A DNA stretch of 64,000 nt from Clostridium saudiense. GTDB taxonomy: Bacteria; Bacillota; Clostridia; Clostridiales; Clostridiaceae. The notes under the pieces are model-generated. The model ran no database searches. It saw nothing but the letters and a program-made list of their open reading frames with translations, and was not told the DNA's origin. Positions 27,690 through 38,482 of the stretch are shown here, one piece after another. The first letter of the stretch is position 1. Every line of letters starts with the position of its first letter. The position numbers and the translations under genes are program-made. The stretch is taken from NCBI RefSeq assembly GCF_000577815.1, contig NZ_CBYM010000009.1:1-64000 (forward strand), in the 5' to 3' direction.

Positions 27690-28406
27690 CTACACCTCTC
27701 CTCCAAATAGCAAGACCGTAATATTATCTCTTCCCCCTCGACTTTTCGCTAATAAAACCAACTTGTCACAGGCATGATTGTAGTCATTAACTTTATTTAT
27801 CTCTTCCAAAATTTCTTCATTTAATACTTCATTTGATAATCCATCTGTACACAATAAATATTTATCATAAGAACTCAAATCATATTTAAATATGTCAATC
27901 TTTACTATATTGTTTGTGCCTAACGCACGTGTAATAACATTTTTCTTTGGGTGATTTCTTCCTTCTTCTTCTGTTATTGTTCCAGAATCAATTAATTCTT
28001 GAACTAAAGAATGATCCTTAGTAATTTTCACTATTGTACTATCCTTTATTCCAAAACAACTACTATCTCCAACATTAGCAATAATAATTTCTCCATTACT
28101 AATCAAAGCTGCTACTAAAGTAGTACCCATTCCTCTATACTCACTACCACTTGTTGCACTTTCATAAATTTTAGAATTAGCAAAACTTACAGCATTTTCA
28201 AGGACCGAACTTCCTTCATTCTCATAATTATCTCTAACATAAGCCTTAACAGTATCAACAGCTATTTTGCTAGCTACTTCACCAGCATTATGACCACCCA
28301 TACCATCAGCTACTACATATAATCTGTATCTAGGCTCTTCAATGTATCCAGCATAATCTTCGTTTAACGACCTAACTACACCTACATCACTTTTTATACC
28401 CACCAT
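27690..28406 (-). CDS. stp: PP2C-type protein phosphatase (Stp/PrpC)
   Basis: Metal-dependent Ser/Thr phosphatase that opposes PrkC. The order of PPM motifs is clear: RSLNEDYAG, VADGMGGHNAGEVAS (metal-binding Asp-Gly), GTTLVAALI, NVGDSSCFGI, TRALG, LLCTDGLSNEV and GRDNITVLL. The length is 238 residues. It lies between rlmN and prkC in a continuous operon, as in most Firmicutes. Confidence 0.97.
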   Translation of the reverse strand: MVGIKSDVGVVRSLNEDYAGYIEEPRYRLYVVADGMGGHNAGEVASKIAVDTVKAYVRDNYENEGSSVLENAVSFANSKIYESATSGSEYRGMGTTLVAALISNGEIIIANVGDSSCFGIKDSTIVKITKDHSLVQELIDSGTITEEEGRNHPKKNVITRALGTNNIVKIDIFKYDLSSYDKYLLCTDGLSNEVLNEEILEEINKVNDYNHACDKLVLLAKSRGGRDNITVLLFGGEV

Positions 28407-28422
28407 TTTGTTCTTCGCCCCT

Positions 28423-29454
28423 TTATTTTTGTGTTTCTAAATAACTTCTTCTAAGTTGCCCACATGCAGCATTAATATCTGTACCCATTTCTCTTCTAAC
28501 TGTTACTTCAATTCCATGTGCTTTTAATATTTCTTCAAAATCTTCAATAGTTTTTTTAGATGGTCTTTTTAATGTATTTTCCTTTATTTCATTTACTGGA
28601 ATTAAATTCACGTGACCATTCATATCCTTTAAAAGCTTAGATAAAGATTTTGCATCTTCTTTACTATCATTAACTCCTGATACCAGTGAATACTCATATG
28701 TAATTCTACGGCCTGTTTTATTCATATAATACCTACAAGCATCTAATATCTCTGCTATAGTATATTTATTGGCAATAGGCATTATAACCTTTCTTTTTTC
28801 ATCGCTAAATGCATGTAAAGAAATTGCCAAAGTAATGCTTAAATCTAAATCTGCTAATTCAATTATTTTTGGTACAATTCCACAAGTTGATAAAGTGATA
28901 TGTCTTTGACCTATATTTAATCCATATTCTGCATTAACTAATTTTAAAAACTTCACAACATTATCAAAGTTATCAAGCGGTTCTCCACTTCCCATTAATA
29001 CTACATTAGAAATTCTTTCTCCTAAGTATTTTTGTGCAACAATAATTTCTGCTAAAATTTCTCCTGCACTTAAATCCCTTATTCTACCGCCAATTGTAGA
29101 GGCGCAAAATTTGCACCCCATTCTACAACCAACTTGAGTAGATATACATATTGAATTTCCATGTTTGTATTTCATAAGTACGCATTCTATTAAATTATTA
29201 TCCTTCATAGATAATAATATTTTCTTCGTATCATCTACACTAGATTCATATACTTCAACTATTTTAGGAATATCTATAATGAAGTTTTCCTTTAATTTTT
29301 CCTTTAAACTTACAGGAATATTTTTCATATCATCAAAATTCCATATATTTTTATATATCCATGAAAAAACTTGTTTTGCTCTAAAAGCACTTTCTCCATT
29401 TTCCTTCATCCAGCTTTGTAATTCTTCTAATGTGAAATCTAAAACATTATACAT
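28423..29454 (-). CDS. rlmN: Dual-specificity RNA methyltransferase RlmN
   Basis: Radical SAM enzyme that methylates C2 of A2503 in 23S rRNA and A37 in some tRNAs. The iron-sulfur motif CRMGCKFC is near residues 110-117, followed by SAM-binding GSGEPL, and the catalytic second cysteine lies in the C-terminal AACGQLR. The length of 343 is typical. It lies downstream of rsmB with a 45-nt gap that contains a copy of the rsmB 3' end. Confidence 0.97.
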   Translation of the reverse strand: MYNVLDFTLEELQSWMKENGESAFRAKQVFSWIYKNIWNFDDMKNIPVSLKEKLKENFIIDIPKIVEVYESSVDDTKKILLSMKDNNLIECVLMKYKHGNSICISTQVGCRMGCKFCASTIGGRIRDLSAGEILAEIIVAQKYLGERISNVVLMGSGEPLDNFDNVVKFLKLVNAEYGLNIGQRHITLSTCGIVPKIIELADLDLSITLAISLHAFSDEKRKVIMPIANKYTIAEILDACRYYMNKTGRRITYEYSLVSGVNDSKEDAKSLSKLLKDMNGHVNLIPVNEIKENTLKRPSKKTIEDFEEILKAHGIEVTVRREMGTDINAACGQLRRSYLETQK

Positions 29455-29466
29455 TTGTTCACCTAC

Positions 29467-29531
29467 TATTTCTTACTTATCTTTGTAACTAAGAAACTAT
29501 TATTTCTTACTTATTTTAGCAACAAAGAAAC
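29467..29531. repeat. Tandem duplication of the rsmB 3' end
   Basis: The 31 bases 29501-29531 (last codons and stop of rsmB) recur at 29467-29497 with about four differences, immediately after the stop codon. Confidence 0.75.
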
Positions 29532-30813
29532 CATCCATATATTCATTTGGTAATATTGTTAATGAACCATCATTATTGTATATAAAGTTATCCATGTTAC
29601 CTAAGAATATTTTTTCTACCTTAGCATCTTTGTACTTATTTAAGAACCATTCAATATTTTCTTGGTTTTCTTCAACATTTAAAGTACAAGTTGAATAAAG
29701 CATAGTTCCTCCTGTTTTTAAATAAGTCCAAGCATTTTCCATAATAGCTCTTTGAGTTGGAACTAAATCCTTAAGAGACTTTCTTGATTTATTCCATTTA
29801 ATTTCTGGTTTCTTTCTTATTATTCCAAGCCCTGAACAAGGAACATCTATTAAAACCTTATCTGCAAATGAAACATATCTAGAATCTAATTTTGTTGCAT
29901 CCATTGCTTCTACTTCAACATTATCTAATCCTAATCTCTCTAAGTTTTCCTTAATTAAAGATAACTTATTTTCATGTAAATCAAAAGCGTATACTTTTCC
30001 TTCGCCTTCTAAAAGTTCAGCCATATGAGTAGTCTTTCCACCTGGAGCTGCACAAAGATCTAATGCTATATCTCCTTTTTCTAAATCTAAAAGCGGTGTT
30101 ACAATCATAGCACTTTCATCTTGAACTGTTATTAATCCTTCGTTAAACAATTCATTATTTTCTATAGAACTACCACCCTTTATTATTATAGCTTCTGGAC
30201 AAGCATATCCTTCTTCTACATCGTATCCCATTTCTTCAAGTCTTTCATATACTTCATCATAATCAGCTTTGCTTGTATTAACTCTTACAGTTACTTTAGG
30301 TGTAGCATTTAATCCCGCTAATATTTTTCTTCCATTTTCTTCACCATATTGTTTATAGATCATTCTAATAAACCATGGTTCATAAGAATATTGATATACT
30401 AATCTATCAATCTTATCCTTAATATCCATATCATCAGGATTCTTAGTATAACTTCTTAGTATTCCATTTACTAATTTAGAATCTTGAACTGAAATTTGTT
30501 TTGCTAATTCAACAGCTTCATTACAAGCTGCAAACTCAGGAACCTTATCTAAGAAATGCATTTGATAAATTGCCATTCTTAATATATTTAAAACTCTTTC
30601 ATCCATTAATGATATATCTTTAATGTAATTTGATATTATCATATCTAATGTCTTTTTTCTTCTTATAGTTCCATAAACAAGTTCCGTTACTAAAGCTCTA
30701 TCTTTTTCGTTTAAATCTACTTCATTTAATTCATTAGATAAAACTAAGTTAGAATAAGCTCCTTCAATTAAAACTCTATTAATTATGTTTAATGCTACTT
30801 CTCTACTATTCAT
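29500..30813 (-). CDS. rsmB: 16S rRNA (cytosine967-C5)-methyltransferase RsmB
   Basis: SAM-dependent rRNA methyltransferase (Sun/Fmu). The N-terminal NusB-like RNA-binding domain covers about residues 1-130 (NREVALNIINRVL, FAACNEAVELAK). The methyltransferase domain has LDLCAAPGGKTTHMA, the first conserved Cys in IDVPCSGLGIIRKKPEIKW and the catalytic STCTL. The length of 437 is normal. The 3' end has a 31-bp near-copy just downstream, leaving the gene intact. Ten nt separate it from the peptidase gene. Confidence 0.97.
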   Translation of the reverse strand: MNSREVALNIINRVLIEGAYSNLVLSNELNEVDLNEKDRALVTELVYGTIRRKKTLDMIISNYIKDISLMDERVLNILRMAIYQMHFLDKVPEFAACNEAVELAKQISVQDSKLVNGILRSYTKNPDDMDIKDKIDRLVYQYSYEPWFIRMIYKQYGEENGRKILAGLNATPKVTVRVNTSKADYDEVYERLEEMGYDVEEGYACPEAIIIKGGSSIENNELFNEGLITVQDESAMIVTPLLDLEKGDIALDLCAAPGGKTTHMAELLEGEGKVYAFDLHENKLSLIKENLERLGLDNVEVEAMDATKLDSRYVSFADKVLIDVPCSGLGIIRKKPEIKWNKSRKSLKDLVPTQRAIMENAWTYLKTGGTMLYSTCTLNVEENQENIEWFLNKYKDAKVEKIFLGNMDNFIYNNDGSLTILPNEYMDGFFVAKISKK

Positions 30814-30823
30814 ACGTTACCTC

Positions 30824-31519
30824 TTAATCATTATTTCTATTGCTAATTGCAATTAATCTTATTAGTTGTAATATTGACATTAATGCTGCTGCTACATAAG
30901 TCATAGCTGCTGCACTTAAAACACTTTTAGCTCCTTTAATTTCATCACCATATAGAATATTTTTATTTTCTAGTATATTTAAAGCTCTCTTAGATGCATT
31001 AAATTCTACTGGTAATGTAACTAATTGATAAAATACGGCTACAGTGAAAAATATAATCCCTAGGTTTGTTAACATTGGGATACTAAATAATAATCCAAGC
31101 ATAAAGATTATTATTGACGCTTGACTGCTAAAATTAACAGCTTTTGCTATAGATGTTCTTAATACTAAAGGTTTATATGCTTGCGCATGTTGAATTGCAT
31201 GACCAACTTCATGTGCTGCTACTCCTGCTGATGCTATACTAGCCCTATGAAAAACTTCAGTAGATAATCTAATTTGCCTACTTACAGGGTCATAGTGATC
31301 AGTTAACTCACCTCTAACCTCTACAACCGGCACATCATAAAGACCTGCTGAATCAAGTATCATTCTTGCAATATTCTCGCCAGTATACCCATTTATTGTT
31401 CTTACAGACTTATACTTTTTATAAGTACTACTAACCTTCGTTTGTGCCCAAAAAGCAATTATAACTGCAGGAAGCAATAAAATCATAGTTCTATCAAAAT
31501 AAAATCCAGGATACATCAT
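30824..31519 (-). CDS. Zinc-dependent membrane peptidase, YugP family
   Basis: Membrane metalloprotease-like protein (DUF1126/peptidase M-type, YugP family), 231 residues. The zinc motif HEVGHAIQH is near residues 110-118, with hydrophobic segments at the N-terminus and two to three in the C-terminal half (SIIIFMLGLLFSI, LGIIFFTVAVFYQL, AALMSILQLI). The substrate is unknown. A position between fmt and rsmB is common in clostridia. Confidence 0.9.
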   Translation of the reverse strand: MMYPGFYFDRTMILLLPAVIIAFWAQTKVSSTYKKYKSVRTINGYTGENIARMILDSAGLYDVPVVEVRGELTDHYDPVSRQIRLSTEVFHRASIASAGVAAHEVGHAIQHAQAYKPLVLRTSIAKAVNFSSQASIIIFMLGLLFSIPMLTNLGIIFFTVAVFYQLVTLPVEFNASKRALNILENKNILYGDEIKGAKSVLSAAAMTYVAAALMSILQLIRLIAISNRNND

Positions 31520-31536
31520 ACACCTCTCCTTTCATA

Positions 31537-32463
31537 TTATACTAATTTACATCCAACCTCAATATCTTTACCATTTATATATTGCTCAATCGTAAGTGGT
31601 TTTCCATTTGGAAATTGTATTTTTTTAACTAATAATATACCTTTTCCACAAGAAACTTTCATACCTTTTTTGCTTACTTCTATTATAGTTCCTGCTTCTT
31701 TATTACTACTTTCAGCTAAAACTTCTGATTCATAAATCTTCATATTTTCATCTTTATAAGTAGTATGTGCTATAGGTCTTGGATTAAGCCCTCTAATTAA
31801 ATTATGGATAGATTCTGCTGAATTATTCCAATTTATTTTACCAGTTTCTTTAGAAAGCATTTTTGCATAGCAAGTTTCTCCTTCTTGCTTTTCACCTTTA
31901 ATTGAACCATCAGCTAATCCTTCAATAGTCTTTATTAAAAGTTCTCCACCTCTGTTCATTAAAATATCATGTAGTTCTCCAGATGTCATATTATCTGTAA
32001 TTTCTACTTCATCTTTCAATAACATATCTCCTGTGTCTAAACCAACATCCATAAGCATTGTTGTATTACCACTCTTCTTTTCACCATTAATTATAACCCA
32101 ATTTAATGGTGCTGCACCTCTATACATTGGTAATAATGAAGCATGTAAATTTATACATCCATACTTAGGTATATCTAACACTTCTTTAGTTAATATTTGG
32201 CCAAATGCTACTACTATTATAAAATCTGGCTTTAATTCCTTTAAATATTCTACTGCTTCTCTATCATCTTTCAACTTTTCAGGTTGAAACACCTTAATAT
32301 CATGCTTTACAGCTACTTCTTTCACTGGAGAAAAGACCATTTTCTTTCCTCTTCCTCTTGGTCTATCTGGCTGTGTAAACACAGCTTCTACACCAAACTT
32401 TTCTATTAAAGCTTCTAATGACGGAACAGCAAAATCAGGAGTTCCCATAAATACTATTTTCAT
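31537..32463 (-). CDS. fmt: Methionyl-tRNA formyltransferase
   Basis: Formylates initiator Met-tRNA with 10-formyl-tetrahydrofolate. The start, [19 protein letters not shown], the folate site signature [16 protein letters not shown] near residues 109-124, and GLDTGDML are all present; the C-terminal OB-like domain binds tRNA. The length is 308 residues. It is encoded 11 nt after def, whose product removes the same formyl group. Confidence 0.98.
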   Translation of the reverse strand: MKIVFMGTPDFAVPSLEALIEKFGVEAVFTQPDRPRGRGKKMVFSPVKEVAVKHDIKVFQPEKLKDDREAVEYLKELKPDFIIVVAFGQILTKEVLDIPKYGCINLHASLLPMYRGAAPLNWVIINGEKKSGNTTMLMDVGLDTGDMLLKDEVEITDNMTSGELHDILMNRGGELLIKTIEGLADGSIKGEKQEGETCYAKMLSKETGKINWNNSAESIHNLIRGLNPRPIAHTTYKDENMKIYESEVLAESSNKEAGTIIEVSKKGMKVSCGKGILLVKKIQFPNGKPLTIEQYINGKDIEVGCKLV

Positions 32464-32474
32464 TAACTTTCCTC

Positions 32475-32918
32475 CTATTTTACATGATCAATATATAATA
32501 TACCATCTAAATGGTCATTTTCATGAAGTATAGCTCTCGCTAATAATTCTTCTCCTTCTAAAACAAATTGTTCACCTTTTTCATTAAATGCTCTTACTTT
32601 AACATAATTAGGTCTTTCAACTTGCTTTGTTTCTCCTGGTATACTTAAGCACCCTTCGTCATCACATTGAGTACCACTAGTTTCTAAAATTTCTGGATTT
32701 ATAAATACCATAACTCCATTTTCATCACCAATATCTATAACAAATATTCTTTTAAGTATACCTACTTGTGGTGCTGCTAATCCAACTCCATTTTCTTCAT
32801 ACATAGTGTCTACCATATCTTCAATAAGAGTAAGTTCTCTATTTGTTATTTCAACTACCTCTTTACATTTTTTTCTTAAAACATCATCACCAACAGTTCT
32901 AACTTTTCTTATTGCCAT
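32475..32918 (-). CDS. def: Peptide deformylase
   Basis: Metalloenzyme that removes the N-formyl group from nascent proteins. The three family motifs are present: [10 protein letters not shown] near 44-53, EGCLSIPG with the metal Cys, and HENDHLDG with the two metal His and catalytic Glu. At 147 residues it is the short clostridial form. It lies between priA and fmt. Confidence 0.98.
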   Translation of the reverse strand: MAIRKVRTVGDDVLRKKCKEVVEITNRELTLIEDMVDTMYEENGVGLAAPQVGILKRIFVIDIGDENGVMVFINPEILETSGTQCDDEGCLSIPGETKQVERPNYVKVRAFNEKGEQFVLEGEELLARAILHENDHLDGILYIDHVK

Positions 32919-32930
32919 CTTTTTGTCCTC

Positions 32931-35138
32931 CTAGAATAAATTATTTGGATTTATATCTATACTTATTCGTATATCATTATATACGTTCTTGTTCTCATCA
33001 TAAAGTAATTCTTTAATTTTTTTTGCAAAATCTGAATTAAATTCACCTTTTATAACAATTTGCCATCTATAATTATCCTTAACTTTAGAAATCATACATG
33101 GAATTGGTCCTAAAAGTTCAACATCAAATTCCTTTTCTACTAAAGGTTTAATCACATTAGATATTTTATGCATAAAATTCTTTAATAAATCCTCTTTTTT
33201 AGCTGTACCATTTATTAACAATAATTTACCAAAAGGCGGATATTTCATCATAGCTCTAATAGTAAACTCCTTATCATAAAACCCTTCATAATCATAATTT
33301 ATAGCATATTGTAAACTGTAATGATCTGGAGTATAAGTTTGAATTATAACTTCTCCTTGTTTATCACCTCTACCTGCTCTCCCTGCTACTTGTGTAATTA
33401 TTTGAAAAGTTCTTTCTGCTGCTCTATAATCTGGTATATTTATAGACATATCTGCAGCTAAAATACCAACTAATGTAACATTTTTAAAATCTAATCCTTT
33501 AGAAATCATTTGAGTTCCAATTAAAATATCTGCTTCACCATTTTTAAAGCTATTATAAATTCTTTCATAAGAATTTTTGTCTCTTGTAGTATCAACATCC
33601 ATTCTTATTACTCTTGCATTTTTAAAGTATTTTTTTACTTCTTCTTCAACTCTTTGAGTACCTGCGCCAAAAAACTTAACATATTTACTTTTGCACTTTG
33701 GACACTCTTTAGGTTCTCTTTGCGTTTTCCCACAATAATGACATACCAATAATCCATTTTTATGATAAGTCATGGAAATATCACACTCTTCACATTTAAA
33801 AACATACCCACAGCTTCTACAAGAAACAAAGGTAGAAAATCCTCTTCTATTTAAAAACAAAATCACTTGTTCTCTTTTTTGCAACCTATCTTCAATTGCG
33901 TTAAATAACTCTCTACTAAATAATGATTTATTTCCACTTCTAAGCTCATTTCTCATATCAACAGTATTCATTGGCGGCATTGCTTTACCATCAACTCTAG
34001 AATTAAGCTCTAACAATTCAATCTCTCCAATTAATGCCCTGTAGTATGTTTCAATAGTTGGTGTTGCTGAACCTAAAATTACTTTACAATTCTTTAATTC
34101 ACTTATAAATTCCGCTATTTCCTTTGTTTGATATTTTGGATTTTGTTCAGATTTATATGTATTTTCATGTTCCTCATCTATAATAATAAGCCCTAAGTTT
34201 TGTGCCGGTAAAAATATAGCGCTTCTAGCCCCCACTATAACTTTTGCTTTTCCTTCTTTGACCCTAAACCATTCATCAAATCTTTCCCCATCAGACAACT
34301 TGCTGTGAAATAAAGCAACATTTACTCCAAACCTTCCTTTAAATCTTTCAATCATTTGTGGAGTTAGTGCAATTTCTGGTACTAATATAATTGATGATTT
34401 ATTTTCTAATAAAGCCTTTTCAACAAGTCTCATATAAACTTCTGTTTTACCAGAACCTGTTACACCTTTAAGTAAAAATAAATTACTACTAGAGCTATTG
34501 TACTGATTTATTACCTTTTGCTGTTCAATAGTCAATTGCTTCGCATTATCATCATTATATTTTCTATTATTATATCTAAAAACAGTTTCTTCTTCTACTG
34601 CTAAAATATCTTTTTCAATTAGTTTATTTAATTTATATTGAGAAATTGAATAATGATTTATAAGTTCACTCTTAGTATATTTTCCAGAATTATTTTTTAA
34701 AAATTCAATAATATCTTTATACCCATCTGGTTTTTGTATACTACTTAAATCTTCACTTTTTAATACTATAACCTTTTTACTTTTATTCTTTGCACCTTTC
34801 ATTATACCAACAGGAATCAATAGTCTAAAAGCATCTATATATTTACATAATGTCTTTTTCCTCAAAAAATCGATAAGCTTAATATTGTCAGCATCAATTA
34901 CAGGTTCTTTCACTAAAATAGTTGAGATATTTTTAGTTCTAAACTTTATGTCAACTTCTTCTTCATTTTTTACTGTTAATACAAAGCCTTCAGATGTTTT
35001 ATTTCCTTTTCCAAAAGGAACCTTTACTATCTGTCCTACTTTAATATCACTTTTAAACTCTTCTGGTACTTTATATGTAAAAGGTCTATCTATTTCTAAT
35101 GCTTCAGAATTTACAATTATTTCAGCATATAAATTCAA
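32931..35138 (-). CDS. priA: Primosomal protein N' (PriA helicase)
   Basis: Superfamily 2 helicase that reloads the replisome at stalled forks. It has an N-terminal 3'-DNA-end binding domain (about 1-105), a winged-helix region, then Walker A GVTGSGKTEVY, the DEEH box and a cysteine-rich zinc region (CRSCGYVFKCEECDISM...CHYCG...CPKC) inside the helicase lobes, then AGRAGRG. The length is 735 residues. The start is probably TTG at 35138, which has AAGGTGATAAG directly upstream and gives the expected NLYAEIIV N-terminus. Confidence 0.96.
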   Translation of the reverse strand: MNLYAEIIVNSEALEIDRPFTYKVPEEFKSDIKVGQIVKVPFGKGNKTSEGFVLTVKNEEEVDIKFRTKNISTILVKEPVIDADNIKLIDFLRKKTLCKYIDAFRLLIPVGIMKGAKNKSKKVIVLKSEDLSSIQKPDGYKDIIEFLKNNSGKYTKSELINHYSISQYKLNKLIEKDILAVEEETVFRYNNRKYNDDNAKQLTIEQQKVINQYNSSSSNLFLLKGVTGSGKTEVYMRLVEKALLENKSSIILVPEIALTPQMIERFKGRFGVNVALFHSKLSDGERFDEWFRVKEGKAKVIVGARSAIFLPAQNLGLIIIDEEHENTYKSEQNPKYQTKEIAEFISELKNCKVILGSATPTIETYYRALIGEIELLELNSRVDGKAMPPMNTVDMRNELRSGNKSLFSRELFNAIEDRLQKREQVILFLNRRGFSTFVSCRSCGYVFKCEECDISMTYHKNGLLVCHYCGKTQREPKECPKCKSKYVKFFGAGTQRVEEEVKKYFKNARVIRMDVDTTRDKNSYERIYNSFKNGEADILIGTQMISKGLDFKNVTLVGILAADMSINIPDYRAAERTFQIITQVAGRAGRGDKQGEVIIQTYTPDHYSLQYAINYDYEGFYDKEFTIRAMMKYPPFGKLLLINGTAKKEDLLKNFMHKISNVIKPLVEKEFDVELLGPIPCMISKVKDNYRWQIVIKGEFNSDFAKKIKELLYDENKNVYNDIRISIDINPNNLF

Positions 35139-35214
35139 CTTATCACCTTCTTACTTTAAGCTACAAAATAATATAATCACATATTTAATATTTAAAATTG
35201 AATACTATATAAAG

Positions 35215-35237
35215 AAAAGCGCAATTAGCGCTTTTCT
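35215..35237 (-). terminator. Hairpin at the coaBC stop codon
   Basis: AAAAGCGC/GCGCTTTT, an 8-bp stem with the coaBC stop codon (35225-35227) in the 5-nt loop region; a short T-rich run follows on the minus strand. Probably a partial terminator before priA. Confidence 0.6.
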
Positions 35238-36412
35238 AAAATCATATCAAATATATTACTTGCAACTTCTTTTTTACTCATTTTTTCAAGTTCAAGCTTT
35301 TCATCATTTTTAGATAAAATGACGACTTTATTATCTTCACTTCCAAAACCTGTATCAGAAGATGTAATATCATTTGCTACTATAAAATCTAAGTTCTTAT
35401 TTTTTAGCTTTTTATTTGCATTTTCAAGTACATTATTACTTTCTGCTGCAAATCCAACTAAAATTTGATGTGTTTTTATCTCTCCTAGAGATTTTAATAT
35501 GTCATTGTCTCTAGTTAAACAAAGATTAAGGTCACCATCACCCTTTTTAATCTTTTCTTCACTGTATTCTTTTGGTTTATAATCAGCAACAGCTGCTGAT
35601 TTAATAACTATATCTGCCCATTCAAAATACTGTAAAATTTCATTTTTCATTTCTTCATTAGTTTTTATGTTAATTATTTTTACGTCTTTAGGCGGATTTA
35701 AATTTGTAGGACCTGATACTAAAACAACTTCTGCTCCTCTTTCTCTTGCTTCTTGAGCAATCGCATATCCCATCTTTCCAGTTGATCTATTTGTAATATA
35801 TCTTACTGGGTCAATAGGTGCAATAGTTGGACCAGCACTAATCAGTACTTTCTTTCCTAACAAATCCTGCTCTTTTTCTTCTAGTTCTTCTAATACTCTT
35901 TCAACTATTGTATTAACATCTGCTAATTTACCAATTCCAACATCACCACAAGCTAATCTACCACTAGCTGGCTCAATAAATTTATAGCCAAAATCCTTCA
36001 ATTTAGAAATATTATTTTGAACTATTTTATTTTCATACATATTTGTATTCATAGCTGGTGCTATAAGAACCTTAGCCTTTGTTGCCATTATAGTTGTTGA
36101 TAACATATCATCTGCAATTCCATTAGAAATCTTACCAATAATATTTGCAGTTGCAGGAGCAACTAACATTAAATCAGCCTTTTGTGCTAATGATATGTGT
36201 TGTATTTCCCATGCTTTAGGTTCTGCAAACATATCAGTAACAACCATATTTTGACTTATAGATTGAAATGTTAATGGATTTACAAACTTTGATGCACTTT
36301 CAGTCATTATTACATGAACTTCAATATCTTTTTTTCTTAAAGCACTAATTACATCTAATGCTTTATATACTGCAATTCCTCCAGTAACGCCAATAACAAC
36401 ACATTTACTCAT
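35225..36412 (-). CDS. coaBC: Bifunctional CoaBC (phosphopantothenoylcysteine synthetase/decarboxylase)
   Basis: Two consecutive steps of CoA synthesis. The N-terminal flavoprotein decarboxylase (CoaC, about residues 1-180) shows GVTGGIAVYKA, the substrate clamp PAMNTNMYENKIV and ASGRLACGDVG with the catalytic Cys. The C-terminal CoaB synthetase (about 185-395) has ISAGPTIAPIDPVRYITNRSTGKMG and the AAVADYKP motif. The length is 395 residues. It is 2 nt from rpoZ, an order typical of Firmicutes. Confidence 0.98.
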   Translation of the reverse strand: MSKCVVIGVTGGIAVYKALDVISALRKKDIEVHVIMTESASKFVNPLTFQSISQNMVVTDMFAEPKAWEIQHISLAQKADLMLVAPATANIIGKISNGIADDMLSTTIMATKAKVLIAPAMNTNMYENKIVQNNISKLKDFGYKFIEPASGRLACGDVGIGKLADVNTIVERVLEELEEKEQDLLGKKVLISAGPTIAPIDPVRYITNRSTGKMGYAIAQEARERGAEVVLVSGPTNLNPPKDVKIINIKTNEEMKNEILQYFEWADIVIKSAAVADYKPKEYSEEKIKKGDGDLNLCLTRDNDILKSLGEIKTHQILVGFAAESNNVLENANKKLKNKNLDFIVANDITSSDTGFGSEDNKVVILSKNDEKLELEKMSKKEVASNIFDMILEKR

Positions 36413-36414
36413 AA

Positions 36415-36633
36415 CTATTTATTTCCTTCATCACATTTATGATAAGAAATTTCACCTTCATTTACTTCATTTATTGCTAATGTTAATGGTTTCTTTGAAG
36501 AAACTGAAGTTAATGGTTTAGCACCATCTATTATTTGTCTTGCTCTTCTTGATGTCACTATAACTAGTGAATATCTGTCTTCTACCTTTTTTAGTAAGTC
36601 CACCACTGATGGATTAATCATAGAGTTGTTCAT
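36415..36633 (-). CDS. rpoZ: RNA polymerase omega subunit
   Basis: Small subunit that helps fold and hold beta-prime. It has 72 residues, with INPSVVDLLKKVEDRYSLVIVTSRRARQI as the conserved core and ALNEVNEGEI-like end (here LAINEVNEGEISY). The ATG at 36633 lies inside the end of gmk (20-bp overlap) with AAGGAGGG about 8 nt upstream. Confidence 0.96.
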   Translation of the reverse strand: MNNSMINPSVVDLLKKVEDRYSLVIVTSRRARQIIDGAKPLTSVSSKKPLTLAINEVNEGEISYHKCDEGNK

Positions 36634-37246
36634 GAATTAAGCCCTCCTTAGAATCTAATATTGTATCTTTTATTCTATCTACTCTACATTTTTCTGCGGC
36701 AATTATTCCTTCTATTTTTGTAACTGCCGTATCAACTTCATCATTAACTACTGCATAATTATATTTAGAAACATAGTTTATTTCTTGATATGCATTTTTA
36801 AATCTTGTCATTAATGATTCTTCAGTTTCACTTCCTCTTTTTATTATTCTATGCTTTAATTCTTCCATAGATGGAGGAAGTATAAAAATAAATACTCCTT
36901 CACTAAAGTTTTCTTTTACCTTTAGTGCACCTTGAATATCTATTTCTAATATTACATTTTTACCTTCTGCTAACATTTCCTCAACTTTAAACTTTGGAGT
37001 TCCATACATGTTACCATGAACATTAGCATACTCTAAAAAGTCATTTTTTTCCACTCTTGCAATAAAGTCTTCTTTAGTAAGGAAGTGATAATTTACACCA
37101 TCAACTTCGCCTGCTCTTGGACTTCTTGTAGTTGCTGAAACAGAAATAAATAAATCATCTCTTTTTTCTAAAAGCGCCTTACAAATGGTTCCCTTTCCAG
37201 CACCTGATGGACCGGAAATTACAATCAATAGTCCTCTATTATGCAT
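36614..37246 (-). CDS. gmk: Guanylate kinase
   Basis: Phosphorylates GMP to GDP and lowers (p)ppGpp-sensitive GTP pools as part of purine salvage. P-loop GPSGAGKGT near residues 11-19; substrate site ATTRSPRAGEVDGVNYHF; lid with RGSETEESLMTRF. The length is 210 residues. The ATG overlaps the remA stop by one base; the end overlaps rpoZ. Confidence 0.98.
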   Translation of the reverse strand: MHNRGLLIVISGPSGAGKGTICKALLEKRDDLFISVSATTRSPRAGEVDGVNYHFLTKEDFIARVEKNDFLEYANVHGNMYGTPKFKVEEMLAEGKNVILEIDIQGALKVKENFSEGVFIFILPPSMEELKHRIIKRGSETEESLMTRFKNAYQEINYVSKYNYAVVNDEVDTAVTKIEGIIAAEKCRVDRIKDTILDSKEGLIHEQLYD

Positions 37247-37515
37247 TATTCATCAACCTCATCTACAGCTTCATCTTTAACTACTAATCTATGTGCAACA
37301 GTTTCAGGTTGAACTGCTGATAAAATAACATGATCACTATCAGTAATTATAACAGCTCTTGTTCTTCTTCCATAAGTAGCATCAATAAGCATGCCTCTAT
37401 CTCTAGCTTCTTGGATTATTCTCTTAATCGGCGCTGATTCTGGACTAACTATTGCAACTAATCTATTAGCTGATACAATGTTACCAAAACCAATATTAAT
37501 TAATTTTATTCCCAT
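37246..37515 (-). CDS. remA: Extracellular matrix regulator RemA-like (DUF370)
   Basis: DUF370 protein of 89 residues, starting [36 protein letters not shown]. In Bacillus RemA is a ring-forming DNA-binding activator of biofilm and osmoprotection genes. In clostridia, where those targets are missing, its regulon is unknown. It is encoded between yicC and gmk, the same place as in Bacillus. Confidence 0.93.
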   Translation of the reverse strand: MGIKLINIGFGNIVSANRLVAIVSPESAPIKRIIQEARDRGMLIDATYGRRTRAVIITDSDHVILSAVQPETVAHRLVVKDEAVDEVDE

Positions 37516-37528
37516 TCTTCTCCTCCTA

Positions 37529-38410
37529 CTATTCTATGTTCTGCACTTGTTCTCTAATTTTTTCAAGTATATTTTTTATATCAATAACTATATTAGTCAT
37601 TTGGATATCGCTAGATTTTGAACCAATTGTATTAGTTTCTCTATTCATTTCTTGAACAATAAAGTCAAGCTTTCTTCCAATAGGTTCGTTTAACTTTAAG
37701 GTTTCTCTTACTTGATTAATATGGCTTTTTAATCTTATTATTTCTTCATCAACAGTTGCCTTATCTGCTAATATACAAACTTCAGTAGCTACTCTATTTT
37801 CATCTACTTCAACTGCTCCTAATAATTCCTTTAATCTATCTTCTAGTTTTTGTTTAAATGCTTTTGGAATACTGTCTGCAAATTCTTCAACCTTTACTAC
37901 TAATTCTTCAATTTGCTTAACTTTAACTAATATATCTTCTTTTAATTTATTACCTTCAACTTCTCTCATACCAATCATCATATCTAATGAAGCACTTATT
38001 AAAGGCTTTAGTTCTTCCCACATTTCATCAACTTTATCTTCTTCTTCAACCATAGTAATTACTTCAGGGAATCGTGCAATTTGCATTACTGATATATCAT
38101 TTTTAACATCTAAGTTATTTTCAATTTCCTTAAGACATTTTAAATATTCTTGAGCTAAATTAATATCTAATTTAGGAATTCCACTACCTTCGTTATAACT
38201 TTTTAAGTTAATAAATACATCAACTTTTCCTCTACTAAGAGAATTGCTAATCATTTTTCTAATTTCTTCTTCTAAAGAAATTATACTTTTAGGCATTCTT
38301 ATATTTACATCTAAGTATCTACTATTTACACTTTTCATTTCAACAGTAAAGATTCTTTTTTTGCCTTCTTCACTACTGCTTCTACCAAAGCTAGTCATAC
38401 TCCTTATCAT
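37529..38410 (-). CDS. YicC family endoribonuclease
   Basis: YicC/YloC family protein, 293 residues. Members have been shown to be endoribonucleases acting on mRNAs and small RNAs. The N-terminal half starts [11 protein letters not shown] and has the conserved [12 protein letters not shown]; the DUF1732 C-terminus has [22 protein letters not shown]. First gene of the long yicC-remA-gmk-rpoZ-coaBC-priA operon with a good promoter upstream. Confidence 0.95.
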   Translation of the reverse strand: MIRSMTSFGRSSSEEGKKRIFTVEMKSVNSRYLDVNIRMPKSIISLEEEIRKMISNSLSRGKVDVFINLKSYNEGSGIPKLDINLAQEYLKCLKEIENNLDVKNDISVMQIARFPEVITMVEEEDKVDEMWEELKPLISASLDMMIGMREVEGNKLKEDILVKVKQIEELVVKVEEFADSIPKAFKQKLEDRLKELLGAVEVDENRVATEVCILADKATVDEEIIRLKSHINQVRETLKLNEPIGRKLDFIVQEMNRETNTIGSKSSDIQMTNIVIDIKNILEKIREQVQNIE

Positions 38411-38482
38411 ATTATTCTCCTCACCGCTTATTATTTTTTATCTTTCAATAAAATTTTATTGCGTTCTTAATAACAAATTTAG

